DNA of 40,284 bases from Gammaproteobacteria bacterium TMED104. GTDB taxonomy: Bacteria; Pseudomonadota; Gammaproteobacteria; Magnimaribacterales; D2472. Within the stretch, counting starts at the first letter, position 1; each line of letters starts with the position of its first letter. The stretch spans positions 131,571-171,854 of the forward strand of contig NHFF02000005.1 in NCBI GenBank assembly GCA_002172535.2, in the 5' to 3' direction. The notes beneath the pieces are model-generated. The model saw only the letters and a list, made by a program, of their open reading frames with translations. It had not been told where the DNA came from and ran no database searches. Positions 16,379 through 24,993 of the stretch are shown here, one piece after another. Position numbers and translations under genes: made by a program.

Positions 16379-16858
16379 TTATGGCTTGCCTGAAAAAATG
16401 ACTTTAATTAGCTGATCTTTAATTTCAGTTTGAAGAGTTGATTTAGGCTTGAATATTGTTTTTGAAATAACCCAATGGTTATTTTCATTAATGTATTCAT
16501 CCTCGTAAGTTCCATGCAGAGTAGTCATGGTATGGTCGTTTGTGTTTATTAGATTATAAGTAATTTGCCAGACCCCTTTTGCAATTCGATTATCAATTAA
16601 ATCAATTATTGGATTATGAGCATGATGTGATTCAACCATATGATCATAACAAGCTACATTTTCAAATAATTTTGCTAAATCCTCTCTGTTATTGAATAAA
16701 CCAACTTCGCCATAATCGATATGACATGAGCCCTCTTTAAACGTTAACATCATAGCTTGAACATCTTTTTCATCACATGCGTTCAAATATGTATGCTTTA
16801 AGTTTTCAATGCTATTGATTGCTTCGAGGTTTGCAATTCTTTTCTCTAGATCAGACAC
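16379..16858 (-). CDS. NTF2-like / SnoaL-like domain protein, in operon with the PiT gene
   Basis: 159 residues. It begins with a coiled helix (SDLEKRIANLEAINSIENLK) nearly matching the pattern of the protein at 1384-2001, followed by a SnoaL-like NTF2 fold with conserved aromatic and His positions (YDHMVESHHAH, 71-81). The gene overlaps the upstream PiT transporter gene by 8 bp, so the two are cotranslated. PiT genes usually have a PhoU-like partner (DUF47) in this position; an NTF2-like protein here is unusual. It may be an enzyme on an unrelated small molecule. The function is unknown. Confidence 0.65.
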   Translation of the reverse strand: MSDLEKRIANLEAINSIENLKHTYLNACDEKDVQAMMLTFKEGSCHIDYGEVGLFNNREDLAKLFENVACYDHMVESHHAHNPIIDLIDNRIAKGVWQITYNLINTNDHTMTTLHGTYEDEYINENNHWVISKTIFKPKSTLQTEIKDQLIKVIFSGKP

Positions 16859-18104
16859 CGAAGAGCACCCTCAAGATGACATAAAATAGAATCGTAAAAA
16901 TTGCTCCAATAGGGATTGTAATAAGCCAGGATATAAAAATATTAATAACGGATCTCCAGTCTATATCCTTAATGCTATTTGCGAGACCAACTCCAATTAC
17001 ACCTCCAATAAGAGTGTGCGTTGTTGATATAGGAAATCCTAGATAGGAAGCGAAGACCACTGTTGAGGCTGTAGCTATATTTGCACTAAATCCAAATGAA
17101 GGGGTGAGTTTTGTTATTTTCTCTCCAACAGTTTTTATCACTTTATGGCCGTACATAGCTAATCCGGTAACAATACCAACTCCACCTAATAGCAAAATCA
17201 GTGGTGAAACAGTAGCATTTGATTCGATTACGCCACCTGATGAAGCAATCGAGGCTATTGCAGCCAGTGGACCGATTGCGTTGGCAACATCATTAGATCC
17301 ATGAGCAAAAGCCATGGCACATGCAGCAACCACCATTAGTAGTGAAAAGGCTGTCTCAACACCAGCTTTACTCCCAAAATCAGAGGATCTTGATCTCAAG
17401 TATAAGAAGCTAATAACACCGATAAGCAAACTCAAAATGAGCGAATACTGGATGATCTGAGTATCCTCCCAAACAAGCCCAATATGAACTAAGCCTTTTC
17501 TAAACGTAACCTGCAAAATAACGAAAACAACCAATATCACATATATAGGTATTAAATTAACTGAAGCTTTTGATCTGTTATTACTATCTATGATTAATAT
17601 TTTTACTGATTTAAATATCAAGAATGCAAATAAAGCAGAAATTAATGGTGAAGTAATCCAGCTTGTGGCAATTTCAAATATCTTATCCCAAGAAACTGCA
17701 CCAGATCCTTTTGTAATTAAGACAAAACCAACGATGGCCCCAACTATTGAATGGGTTGTAGATACAGGCCAACCATTTCTACTTGCTAGCATGAGCCAGC
17801 TGCCAGTAGCTAAAAGAGTAGCCATCATCCCAACAATAAATATATTTACATCATCTTGATATAACAATGGATCTACAATGCCCTTCCTGATTGTTGAAGT
17901 AACCTCACCTCCGGCAAGAAAAGCACCAAGAAATTCGAATATTGCAGCGATGATTACGGCTTGTTTTAGAGTCAGAGCCTTGCTGCCAACCGATGTACCC
18001 ATTGCATTAGCAACATCATTGGCTCCAATTCCCCACGCTGCAAAAAAACCCAATGCACAGGCTATAACTAAGATGATGAATGGAGAAAAAAATAGTGTTT
18101 CCAT
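16851..18104 (-). CDS. pit: PiT-family low-affinity inorganic phosphate transporter
   Basis: A 417-residue inner-membrane protein. Both inverted-repeat signatures of the PiT family are clear: GANDVANAMGT (27-37) and GSNDVANAIGP (269-279), each later followed by a P-V/I-S-T-T-H segment (PVSTTHS at 113-119 and PISTTHT near 360). About ten to twelve transmembrane segments are present, with a loop near 172-182. It takes up phosphate as a metal-phosphate complex with protons or sodium; arsenate is a known by-substrate. The gene is divergent from ppk2, with a Pho-box-like site 24-41 bases before its ATG. The family call is firm. Confidence 0.93.
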   Translation of the reverse strand: METLFFSPFIILVIACALGFFAAWGIGANDVANAMGTSVGSKALTLKQAVIIAAIFEFLGAFLAGGEVTSTIRKGIVDPLLYQDDVNIFIVGMMATLLATGSWLMLASRNGWPVSTTHSIVGAIVGFVLITKGSGAVSWDKIFEIATSWITSPLISALFAFLIFKSVKILIIDSNNRSKASVNLIPIYVILVVFVILQVTFRKGLVHIGLVWEDTQIIQYSLILSLLIGVISFLYLRSRSSDFGSKAGVETAFSLLMVVAACAMAFAHGSNDVANAIGPLAAIASIASSGGVIESNATVSPLILLLGGVGIVTGLAMYGHKVIKTVGEKITKLTPSFGFSANIATASTVVFASYLGFPISTTHTLIGGVIGVGLANSIKDIDWRSVINIFISWLITIPIGAIFTILFYVILRVLFGV

Positions 18105-18127
18105 GCTTGTTATCTTAATTAACTAAA

Positions 18128-18145
18128 GTGACAATTCAGTGAAAT
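18128..18145 (-). promoter_or_regulatory. Candidate Pho box upstream of the PiT gene
   Basis: Read on the minus strand, ATTTCAC-TGAA-TTGTCAC gives two 7-bp units spaced 11 bp apart, matching the PhoB consensus CTGTCAT-N4-CTGTCAT at 4 and 5 of 7 positions. It ends 24 bases before the PiT start codon, and AT-rich TTAATTAA sequence follows where a -10 would lie. The match is imperfect; it is listed because phoB-phoR lie in the same window. Confidence 0.35.
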
Positions 18146-18180
18146 AATTATGGGTTAAAGTGTAGCTAAAAATTAGGTTA

Positions 18181-18186
18181 TATAAT
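18181..18186 (+). promoter_or_regulatory. -10 element of ppk2, suggesting a leaderless transcript
   Basis: A perfect TATAAT lies only 6 bases before the ppk2 ATG (18193). The usual 6-8 base spacing places the transcript start at or next to the A of the ATG. No Shine-Dalgarno sequence is present. No good -35 is seen at 16-18 bases. Confidence 0.45.
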
Positions 18187-18192
18187 ACAAAA

Positions 18193-19029
18193 ATGCTTCT
18201 AAATCTTGACCAAAGAGAATATGCAAAACTAAATGATAAAGCCTATGCGCTAGAGAAAAGACGTTTGCAAATTGAGCTCCTTAAACTTCAAGAAGATGTC
18301 ATTAGAAATAAACGAAAAATATGTATTGTCTTTGAGGGAAGAGATACAGCGGGAAAGAGCTCGACCATTAAGTTTTTCGCACAGCATCTTATTCCAAAAA
18401 ATTTTAATTATGTCCAACTAGGTATTCCTACTAAATGGGAATCAAATAATTGGTTCAAGAGATGGGAGAAAACGATTCCAAAAGAAGGTGAAATTAATTT
18501 CCTTGATCGAAGCTGGTACACACGAGCTATAACTGAACCTGTAATGGGTTATTGCACCGAAGATCAATACAGAACGTTTATGAATGAAGTAACTAGTTGG
18601 GAAGCAAGTCTTATTGATTCAGGTGTTGAAATTATTAAATTTTATTTTTCTCTCTCACAAGATCAACAAAAAAGAAGGATGAAAGCCAGAAGAGAATCTG
18701 AACTTAAATATTGGAAGCTCTCCCCTAATGATGAAAGAATTGTCACAAAGTGGGATGCTTTCACGCTTTACAAGGAGCAAATGTTTGATAAGACCGCAGT
18801 TAATTTTTCACCTTGGGTAGTAATCAATGCAAATAATAAAATGATAGCAAGACTTAGCGCATTAAGATTTCTACTTAATCAAGCAAGTTATGAAAATAAA
18901 AAACTATTAAAGCCTCTCGCGTGGAGCAAAAATATTAGCAATTACAAAGTTTCTTTGGAGGGCGTTGAGTTTGATAATCTTAATTATGATCAGTATATGA
19001 TTCTAACTAAATATACTGATGATATTTAA
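18193..19029 (+). CDS. ppk2: Polyphosphate kinase 2 (PPK2)
   Basis: A 278-residue single-domain PPK2. The Walker A motif is GRDTAGKSS (49-57, usually GRDAAGKGG), Walker B is FLDRSWYTRA (103-112), and the lid module is the Arg-rich segment RRMKARRESELKYWKLSPND (166-185). PPK2 transfers phosphate between polyphosphate and nucleoside mono- or diphosphates, mostly toward ATP or GTP formation. Serines in place of Gly at the end of Walker A are a minor deviation. The gene is followed 3 bp later by a Ppx-type phosphatase and is divergent from a PiT transporter, so phosphate storage and use are linked. No classical ppk1 is seen in the window. Start and length fit class I enzymes. Confidence 0.9.
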   Translation: MLLNLDQREYAKLNDKAYALEKRRLQIELLKLQEDVIRNKRKICIVFEGRDTAGKSSTIKFFAQHLIPKNFNYVQLGIPTKWESNNWFKRWEKTIPKEGEINFLDRSWYTRAITEPVMGYCTEDQYRTFMNEVTSWEASLIDSGVEIIKFYFSLSQDQQKRRMKARRESELKYWKLSPNDERIVTKWDAFTLYKEQMFDKTAVNFSPWVVINANNKMIARLSALRFLLNQASYENKKLLKPLAWSKNISNYKVSLEGVEFDNLNYDQYMILTKYTDDI

Positions 19030-19032
19030 AAT

Positions 19033-19890
19033 ATGAAAATAGCTGCTATAGACATTGGAACTAATGCTATTAAATCAAAAATATTTGATACCTCATCAAA
19101 TTTAATCTCATTTAATGAATCTATTAGAACGCCAACAAGATTGGGTACGGATGTTTTTGTGGATGGCCTGCTATCAAAAGCAAGTATTGAAAAGCTAGTA
19201 ACCTCACTAAAAAAGTATCAAGACTACTTTAATAGAAATGATATAGAGTTTTATGAAATCGTGGCAACTTCAGCATTTAGGGATACAAAAAATTCAGAAG
19301 ATGCTAGAAGATTAGTCGAAAATGAAATTGAACACCCGATTAGGGTAATTTCTGGGCTTGAGGAAGCATCGTTAATGGCACTAAATCCTAAAATTAAAAA
19401 TAATGATCCTAAACTTTATGCTGACTTAGGTGGCGGTAGTCTTGAATTTTTTTATTATCTTGATGGCAAAAAGAAAATTAAATCTTTTCAACTTGGTGCC
19501 GTAAGAAATATGCTAAGAAAAGACAAGCCAGATGAGTGGAAAAAACTAAATGCCTGGTTAAATAAATTACCATCCTTTAATACAGTAGTTGGAATTGGGG
19601 GTAACATAAGATCGTTTTTAAAAATACATAACCAAGATAAAATTTCAAAAGAGGAATTTATCAAACTTAAAGACAAGTTAAATAAACTGACTTTTAGTGA
19701 GAAGATCTCAAAGCATGATCTTTCTGAAGACAGAGCTGATGTAATTGATTACGCAATGAGCATTTATGAGTTTGTACTAAACAGACTAGATGTAAAAAAT
19801 ATAAGATCTACAAAATGGGGCGTATCAGACTCAATTGCTGTAAAACTCTATCACGAGCTTTACAGCAATCAATTCAAAATTAAAAACTAA
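19033..19890 (+). CDS. ppx: Exopolyphosphatase / Ppx-GppA family phosphatase (short form)
   Basis: A 285-residue member of the ASKHA superfamily with DIGTNAIK (7-14), ATSAFRD (78-84), GLEEAS (108-113) and the second phosphate loop DLGGGSLEFF (131-140). Only the two actin-like domains are present; the C-terminal HD-like domains of E. coli Ppx (about 500 residues) are absent, as in many short Ppx proteins. It would release terminal phosphate from polyphosphate or hydrolyse pppGpp. Coupling to ppk2, 3 bp upstream, favours polyphosphate. Its stop overlaps the convergent 783-residue secreted-protein gene by 4 bp. The ppx/gppA choice is made from context. Confidence 0.8.
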   Translation: MKIAAIDIGTNAIKSKIFDTSSNLISFNESIRTPTRLGTDVFVDGLLSKASIEKLVTSLKKYQDYFNRNDIEFYEIVATSAFRDTKNSEDARRLVENEIEHPIRVISGLEEASLMALNPKIKNNDPKLYADLGGGSLEFFYYLDGKKKIKSFQLGAVRNMLRKDKPDEWKKLNAWLNKLPSFNTVVGIGGNIRSFLKIHNQDKISKEEFIKLKDKLNKLTFSEKISKHDLSEDRADVIDYAMSIYEFVLNRLDVKNIRSTKWGVSDSIAVKLYHELYSNQFKIKN

Positions 19891-22238
19891 TCACCGGTTA
19901 GTTCGCCATGTATGACAGATGCCTTAGCAGGTTTAGCTGGTTCTGCGCCAATATAGTTTGCACCTCCATTTGTTGGTCCTACATTTGTTGGAGCATCAGT
20001 TGGCAGACCTGCTGCTGAACCTAGGGTTAAAGTACCAACACTCGCAGCATCAACTGCAAGAAATACTGCTCCCTGTGCTGGAGCTACAAGGTATTTTGTT
20101 CCCGTTGAATCTCTACCGGTGTAAACAACTCCAGTGGATTCATTTTTTGGAATCTGAAATAAATCAATCCAAGGCCAATAACCGCCACCCTCTTTTCTGC
20201 AATCCTCAACAAAGACACCTGTTGTTGTGTTGACACATCTTCCTGGTAATCCCCATAAAGATTGACCACCACCGAAATCAAGACTGATTTCTTTTCCTGC
20301 ATATTCAGCATAGGTTGCCGCTGCATCAGGAACATTAAAATAAAGTTGCAGTGGTTGATCAAAAGGAATTCTATTACCTGAGGAGTCTTTTAAAAATCTC
20401 AATGTGTTCCAACGCTCATGACCAGTTTGCCATTGATAGTATTCAGTTACAGTTCCGTTATAAGCATTCTCCATACAGTAATCGTAATTATTATCATTAT
20501 CACAGGAGAGGCTTGATAATGTTGTAACTAAAGCTCCGCTATAAGCTCCCCAATTATATTGAGTTTCATTAATCTTTCCTCTGAGAGCATCTGAAACTGT
20601 TCCATAATCTGCATTGCCTCCATCTCCAGCTGAGTAAGAATAGTTGGTAGAGTCTAGCGTATATGTAATGACATTATTGGTAGCTACGCCATAAACGTTT
20701 TCATTTGCCAATGGTCCAGCATTTACATTAGATGGATCGGCATTTGCGGCTGCTTTTAAAGCTTCAATTTCTGTATATCTTGGACAATTTTCTACACAAT
20801 AAAGAGTTGTTGGGTAATCTGCTAGCGCAACATCTGATTCACTTTCAAGTGGAACAGCAGCCACAGTTGGCGTTGCAATTATTTCTTTAGGAATATTTAT
20901 TGCACCAAAACCTGGAGCCCAACCCCAAAAACCATAAAAATCATTAGCTCCGGTTAACTGGGCAGCAGTAATATTAACTGGATTTTCCAGTGCAGTATCT
21001 GCACAACCCTGCTCCCCACATTGAAAACTGTGTGTGATTGTAAATCGTGTATTTGCACTATCATAATAAAGCTTATATTCAGCTCCATTAATGCCTAATG
21101 AATTTATATCAACCCATGCGTTAAACCTAAGACCATTAATACTATTCAAAGTAACTTTTTCAACGGTTCTCTTTATCAATTTACCATTGTAAATAGCTGC
21201 CGTGACAGTAGCTCCTGAATCATCATCTTTAGTAAATGCTTTGCCATTTGTTATCGAATTTGCTACCGATTCTTCAAAATGAATGCCCCAATAGTCAGCC
21301 CAACCAAATACAGTTTGGGAAGCGTCATTAACAAACTTTATTCCAAAGCCAGTATTTTCTAAATCAAATTGTTCCCCGGTTGTTGAATCATAGAGTTTAT
21401 AGCCAAAGACTTCTTTCTTTCCGGCTGACTCATCAGTTGAAAAGCAAAGCTCAGCTGCTCCTGATGGAGCTCCATTAACAGATTGGTTTTGCCTACAAAA
21501 AGCTGAAGCAGTATATGCGTAAGTATCTACATTTTGAGTTGGGTTTTGCTGGGAGAAATCAACATACTGTATAGCTCCGTTACCAGTTGCACCGGTACCA
21601 AAATTTAAGATAGCTCTATTTTCAATTTGCCCCATCTGTTGGTCTTGGTAGATATCTCTCCATTCAAGACCAGTGCCAGAGGATTGAAGATAACCTTCAA
21701 ATACATCAGTACCCAATTCAGTACCTGTATAATTTAAAACAAAATCTCCGTAAGGTGTTTCATCAGTAGCAGCTCCATTTACAGTTGTAAGGGTATAGAT
21801 CAATTGATCATTTTCACCTTCATCACCTTTAAACAATATCCAAGCTTTTACAATCATGGGAGCAGAAACAGATGCCTTTGAGACTGTAACAATTGCTTCT
21901 GTATAACTAATTGATGCTGATTTTGCATTTGCTGCCGCTCCTGCACTTGCAGATTGATTTTGCGGTCCTTGAGAAACATTACCTTCTGAACTACATTTTG
22001 CTTCGTCAACTAATGCAAGATAAGTTACTGCAGAAGTTGGTGTTGCTCCTGTTCCAACCATTAAATCAGGTCTCATAGCACCCATGAAACACATGATCAT
22101 ATCGGGAGTGCTTAATGCATTATTAACTTCATCCTCTAAGAAAAACTCAGCCTCATCAGTATTATAGGCACTTGTTGCAGGAACTTGAGCCATTACCGCA
22201 ATCGGTGCTAGTAATAATAGAATAAATAATTTTTTCAT
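19887..22238 (-). CDS. Large secreted protein of unknown function, candidate T2SS client
   Basis: 783 residues with a clear Sec signal peptide (MKKLFILLLLAPIAVMA, cleavage before Q). The mature part is rich in Asn, Gly, Ala, Thr, Ser and aromatics, low in Lys, and contains scattered Cys, including close pairs such as CGEQGC and CVENC. This suggests a folded, disulfide-bonded, exported protein. I recognise no catalytic motif or named domain. The start is at the TAATG junction with the upstream lipoprotein gene, preceded by a strong GGAGGG ribosome site (complement of 22245-22250), so the two are cotranslated. Downstream of gspC-M and with a signal peptide, it is a good candidate for type II secretion or surface display. 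It could equally be an outer-membrane or periplasmic binding protein. Nothing in the sequence proves a link to phosphate. Confidence 0.7.
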   Translation of the reverse strand: MKKLFILLLLAPIAVMAQVPATSAYNTDEAEFFLEDEVNNALSTPDMIMCFMGAMRPDLMVGTGATPTSAVTYLALVDEAKCSSEGNVSQGPQNQSASAGAAANAKSASISYTEAIVTVSKASVSAPMIVKAWILFKGDEGENDQLIYTLTTVNGAATDETPYGDFVLNYTGTELGTDVFEGYLQSSGTGLEWRDIYQDQQMGQIENRAILNFGTGATGNGAIQYVDFSQQNPTQNVDTYAYTASAFCRQNQSVNGAPSGAAELCFSTDESAGKKEVFGYKLYDSTTGEQFDLENTGFGIKFVNDASQTVFGWADYWGIHFEESVANSITNGKAFTKDDDSGATVTAAIYNGKLIKRTVEKVTLNSINGLRFNAWVDINSLGINGAEYKLYYDSANTRFTITHSFQCGEQGCADTALENPVNITAAQLTGANDFYGFWGWAPGFGAINIPKEIIATPTVAAVPLESESDVALADYPTTLYCVENCPRYTEIEALKAAANADPSNVNAGPLANENVYGVATNNVITYTLDSTNYSYSAGDGGNADYGTVSDALRGKINETQYNWGAYSGALVTTLSSLSCDNDNNYDYCMENAYNGTVTEYYQWQTGHERWNTLRFLKDSSGNRIPFDQPLQLYFNVPDAAATYAEYAGKEISLDFGGGQSLWGLPGRCVNTTTGVFVEDCRKEGGGYWPWIDLFQIPKNESTGVVYTGRDSTGTKYLVAPAQGAVFLAVDAASVGTLTLGSAAGLPTDAPTNVGPTNGGANYIGAEPAKPAKASVIHGELTGD

Positions 22239-23287
22239 TATGTTCCCTCCTGAGTTTCAACTAATTGAATATTTTCCGGTAATTTAATTCCCACAATATC
22301 GTCAGATGCATCATTAACAATTGTTACAACAAGGCTAACCGATGATGATAAAGATCCATCGGTAACACCTACAGTAACGTTGTATACATTATTACCTCCA
22401 CTGTCCGTTGGTGATTCAAAATCTGGAGCAGTTGTAAAACTTAATATTCCTGAGGTAGAAATACTAAAAAGTGCTGAGTCAGTTCCGGAAACAGAATAAG
22501 TTAAAGAGGATCCAGCATCAACATCAGATGCAGAAATCGAAATAGTAGCTCCAGAATTCTCTGTATAAGACTGAGCTGAACCTGTTGAAATAGAAGGTGC
22601 CTCATTCACGTTGACCACAGAAAATGTAAATGTCCCAGTAGTGGTTACAGTACCATCCGACACAGTTGCGTCAAAAGTATATGTATTATCAGAGCCAATA
22701 TCCCCTGGTGCCTCAAAATTTGGGGCTGTTGAAAATGAAACAACACCAGTTGATGAATCAATGATCAATAAAGCGTCATCCTTAGAGGAAGATGAGTCTA
22801 CAAGTGCATATGTAAGAGTCGTGTTTGAATCCTCATCACTTGCAGCAAGTGTAACTATAGCAGTTTGGTTTTCATCAACATCAGCGACAGTTTCTGTATC
22901 AAAGGTTGGGGCATCATTTATATCAAGAAGTCTTACGTAAACAGATTTTGATGCCATTGCGCCCTGTGTTGATGCAAGTAATGTAACTTCATAAACACCG
23001 TCTGCATTTGAGTCATCAGGTGATTCATAATTTTTTAATCCGCTAAGATTAAGCCTTGAGCCGATGAGACTAAATGCCGATGAGTCAGACCCACCACTAA
23101 TTGAATAATTTATATCGAAAGATTTATTTGAACTAGCAGGAACCTGCCAACTGCCTGACGTATTTTCATTCAAAGTAAATTCTTCGAAAGAGGTCCATGT
23201 TAGTTCTGTTGGTGTACCGCCGCCGCCGCCGCCACAACTTACTAACAGAAATAAGCCTGTAAAAATTGAAATTTTTATGTTCTTCAA
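22238..23287 (-). CDS. Lipoprotein with three cadherin-like repeats
   Basis: 349 residues. A lipobox, LLVSC (14-18), follows a short hydrophobic leader and precedes a poly-Gly spacer. Three cadherin-like domains of about 95-100 residues follow (about 30-125, 128-225 and 228-325), with calcium-site signatures DINDAP, VDENQTA, SDEDSNT, VNVNEAP and ASDVDAG, and the F-x-x-x-P-x-x-E/F-SP-x-D-x-x-x-x-NVY pattern. The protein ends soon after the third repeat with about 24 residues. It probably sits on the outer membrane and binds calcium. The start is TTG at 23287, with AGGGGAG just upstream; there is no ATG before the signal sequence. It is coupled to the 783-residue secreted protein, and they probably act together. 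Confidence 0.78.
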   Translation of the reverse strand: MKNIKISIFTGLFLLVSCGGGGGGTPTELTWTSFEEFTLNENTSGSWQVPASSNKSFDINYSISGGSDSSAFSLIGSRLNLSGLKNYESPDDSNADGVYEVTLLASTQGAMASKSVYVRLLDINDAPTFDTETVADVDENQTAIVTLAASDEDSNTTLTYALVDSSSSKDDALLIIDSSTGVVSFSTAPNFEAPGDIGSDNTYTFDATVSDGTVTTTGTFTFSVVNVNEAPSISTGSAQSYTENSGATISISASDVDAGSSLTYSVSGTDSALFSISTSGILSFTTAPDFESPTDSGGNNVYNVTVGVTDGSLSSSVSLVVTIVNDASDDIVGIKLPENIQLVETQEGT

Positions 23288-23315
23288 GATAACTCCCCTA
23301 AAATGACTTAATTTG

Positions 23316-23345
23316 ATATTAGCACTAGAACAATAATTTTGTAAA
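23316..23345 (-). promoter_or_regulatory. Predicted promoter of the cadherin-like lipoprotein gene
   Basis: Minus-strand TTTACA (23345-23340), an 18-base spacer and TAATAT (23321-23316) match the sigma-70 pattern. The start site would be about 23309, some 20 bases before the TTG start, with a ribosome site between. It suggests that this pair of genes can be transcribed separately from the T2SS operon upstream. Confidence 0.4.
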
Positions 23346-23384
23346 ATTCCAGGAAAACTTAGAATCCAAGAATTTTATATCATC

Positions 23385-23843
23385 TTAAAGATAACTAATC
23401 TTGATTTGATAGGTCTCATTATCCAACTCAATCTGAATATTCTGAACTTTAATAAAGCTTTCTTGGGAGAAAATATTAACCAGCCTTCCTAGGGTTTGCG
23501 GATCATCAATATTGAACTTTATAAGCTTTTGAGAATTTTCTTGATAAATTTGAAAGTTCAATAAGTTATATTTTTTTGAAATATTAATTAGCAAAGAGTT
23601 AATATTCTCTGAATTATTTACAAGCTGATTAAGACTGATCTTGCTTTCAATTAGATTAAATCTATCTTCAACGTAAACATAATCATTCTTTGCATTATTT
23701 AGAAGCTTTCTATTGTCTGATATATTTGATAACTGAGATATCGAAAGCATACCCAAAACTAGTAATGATGAAACCATCATAACTTGATGATATTTTTGTT
23801 GATTTTTAATGAAGGCTAAAGCTTTATTAATATAGTTAATCAT
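23385..23843 (-). CDS. gspM: Type II secretion protein GspM
   Basis: 152 residues with a cytoplasmic N-terminus, one transmembrane helix (about 21-38) and a periplasmic domain with a coiled helix followed by a ferredoxin-like fold. That is the GspM plan and normal length (about 160). GspM pairs with GspL in the inner-membrane platform. Sequence similarity is weak by eye; the assignment relies on topology and position after gspL, whose end it overlaps by 8 bp. It is the last gene of the operon. No GspN follows. Confidence 0.75.
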   Translation of the reverse strand: MINYINKALAFIKNQQKYHQVMMVSSLLVLGMLSISQLSNISDNRKLLNNAKNDYVYVEDRFNLIESKISLNQLVNNSENINSLLINISKKYNLLNFQIYQENSQKLIKFNIDDPQTLGRLVNIFSQESFIKVQNIQIELDNETYQIKISYL

Positions 23844-24990
23844 TTAAATAAACCTTAATTGAACCATTAAATTGATTTTGAACTTGCGCAAAATTTTCTT
23901 CAGTTTGTAAACCTAAAGATTTCAGTAAATTTCTAATAATATTTAATTTCTGCGAACTAAGTCCATCCAGATATAAAATGGCAAATTTTGCATCAAGATT
24001 AACTTCAATCTTGTCTAGCTCATCTACTTGGAAAGTATCAAATAAACTCAAAACTCTATCATCAAAATAATTTTGATTGTTTGATATTTTTAATCCATTG
24101 ATGAGTTGGTCTATTTGTGCTTTGGGATTAATTAATCTTACGGATTGATTTCCCAGGCTTGAAAGCAGTAGCCTGGTTTGTTCAGAAAATGATTTATATC
24201 GAGATTCAATCGTAGTATTGATTGAAAAAGATATAAAAAAAGTAGTTAAAAGAAGAATAGCAAACTTTCTAAAGTCAGCCATGTTGATTAGATCAAGAGA
24301 TAATAATCGATTGAAATTAAATGGGGTTTTAAGAATATTAAATGAAGATGGATGATGAAAATGGAATTTATGAACTAGCGAAGATAAATCCAAATTATTT
24401 AATGAATGGTCTAAATCTTTCAAAAACTCTAGTTCTTCAGAAGATACATCGATAGCATCTAGTTTTTTTAATATTTGAGCGTTAGATTTTAAAAGTGCAT
24501 TAATTTTTTGTGCATGACCGCTGTACCCTCTGCCATCTTCAAGCCGTAAAGAATAATGCGATCCAAAATTTGCAATGACATTTTTATTCTCAAAAAATAT
24601 TAAGTAATCAGGCATGAATAAACATTTTCTTAAATTTGAAGTCTTGTTTTTGAGTTCATCTATCAGTTTTGATTCACCCCAAATTCCAATGTTGTCACTA
24701 AATGAAGAAAAAAAGCTTAATTCGGATGGGTTTTGAAGTAATTGATCATCATGAAGTGAAAAAAACTTTGCTTTTAATAATGCAGCTTTGTCAGATTTAT
24801 CATACCCATTAAGTGAACATGAATTGAGAAACTCGGCATTAAAAAAGATAACATTCTTACCAACAGACTTATCATTATTAATCTCACTAATATCAGACAC
24901 CGTGGTCTTGTGAATTGTATTATTGTCGACCATAAATGAGTTATGGATGGTCTCAAGACTAGAATCAGTAAATATGTATCTTATTTTCAT
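23836..24990 (-). CDS. gspL: Type II secretion protein GspL
   Basis: 384 residues: a cytoplasmic actin-like domain (1-235), a single transmembrane helix at about 241-257 (FAILLLTTFFISFSI) and a periplasmic domain with a coiled-coil and a ferredoxin-like fold to the C-terminus. GspL links the GspE ATPase to the platform. The sequence is divergent and AT-rich, so motif evidence is limited; topology, length and position between gspK and gspM support the call. It begins 3 bp after gspK and overlaps gspM. Confidence 0.75.
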   Translation of the reverse strand: MKIRYIFTDSSLETIHNSFMVDNNTIHKTTVSDISEINNDKSVGKNVIFFNAEFLNSCSLNGYDKSDKAALLKAKFFSLHDDQLLQNPSELSFFSSFSDNIGIWGESKLIDELKNKTSNLRKCLFMPDYLIFFENKNVIANFGSHYSLRLEDGRGYSGHAQKINALLKSNAQILKKLDAIDVSSEELEFLKDLDHSLNNLDLSSLVHKFHFHHPSSFNILKTPFNFNRLLSLDLINMADFRKFAILLLTTFFISFSINTTIESRYKSFSEQTRLLLSSLGNQSVRLINPKAQIDQLINGLKISNNQNYFDDRVLSLFDTFQVDELDKIEVNLDAKFAILYLDGLSSQKLNIIRNLLKSLGLQTEENFAQVQNQFNGSIKVYLND

Positions 24991-24993
24991 AAT

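Noticed and set aside
17590-17859. 89-codon plus-strand frame opposite the PiT gene
   Set aside because: It lies fully within the PiT coding region on the other strand, with no ribosome site.
22611-22940. 109-codon plus-strand frame opposite the cadherin-like lipoprotein
   Set aside because: It is a shadow of a real gene with low-complexity repeats; Ser/Val-rich output is typical of such antisense frames.
23219-23234. GCC-repeat run suggesting a phase-variable simple repeat
   Set aside because: It encodes the poly-Gly spacer after the lipobox; unit changes would keep the frame and only alter spacer length.
23333-23370. Inverted repeat AAAATTC / GAATTTT after gspM as a possible T2SS terminator
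   Set aside because: The stem is short and AT-only with a loop of about 20 bases and no clear T-tract, so it is too weak to call.
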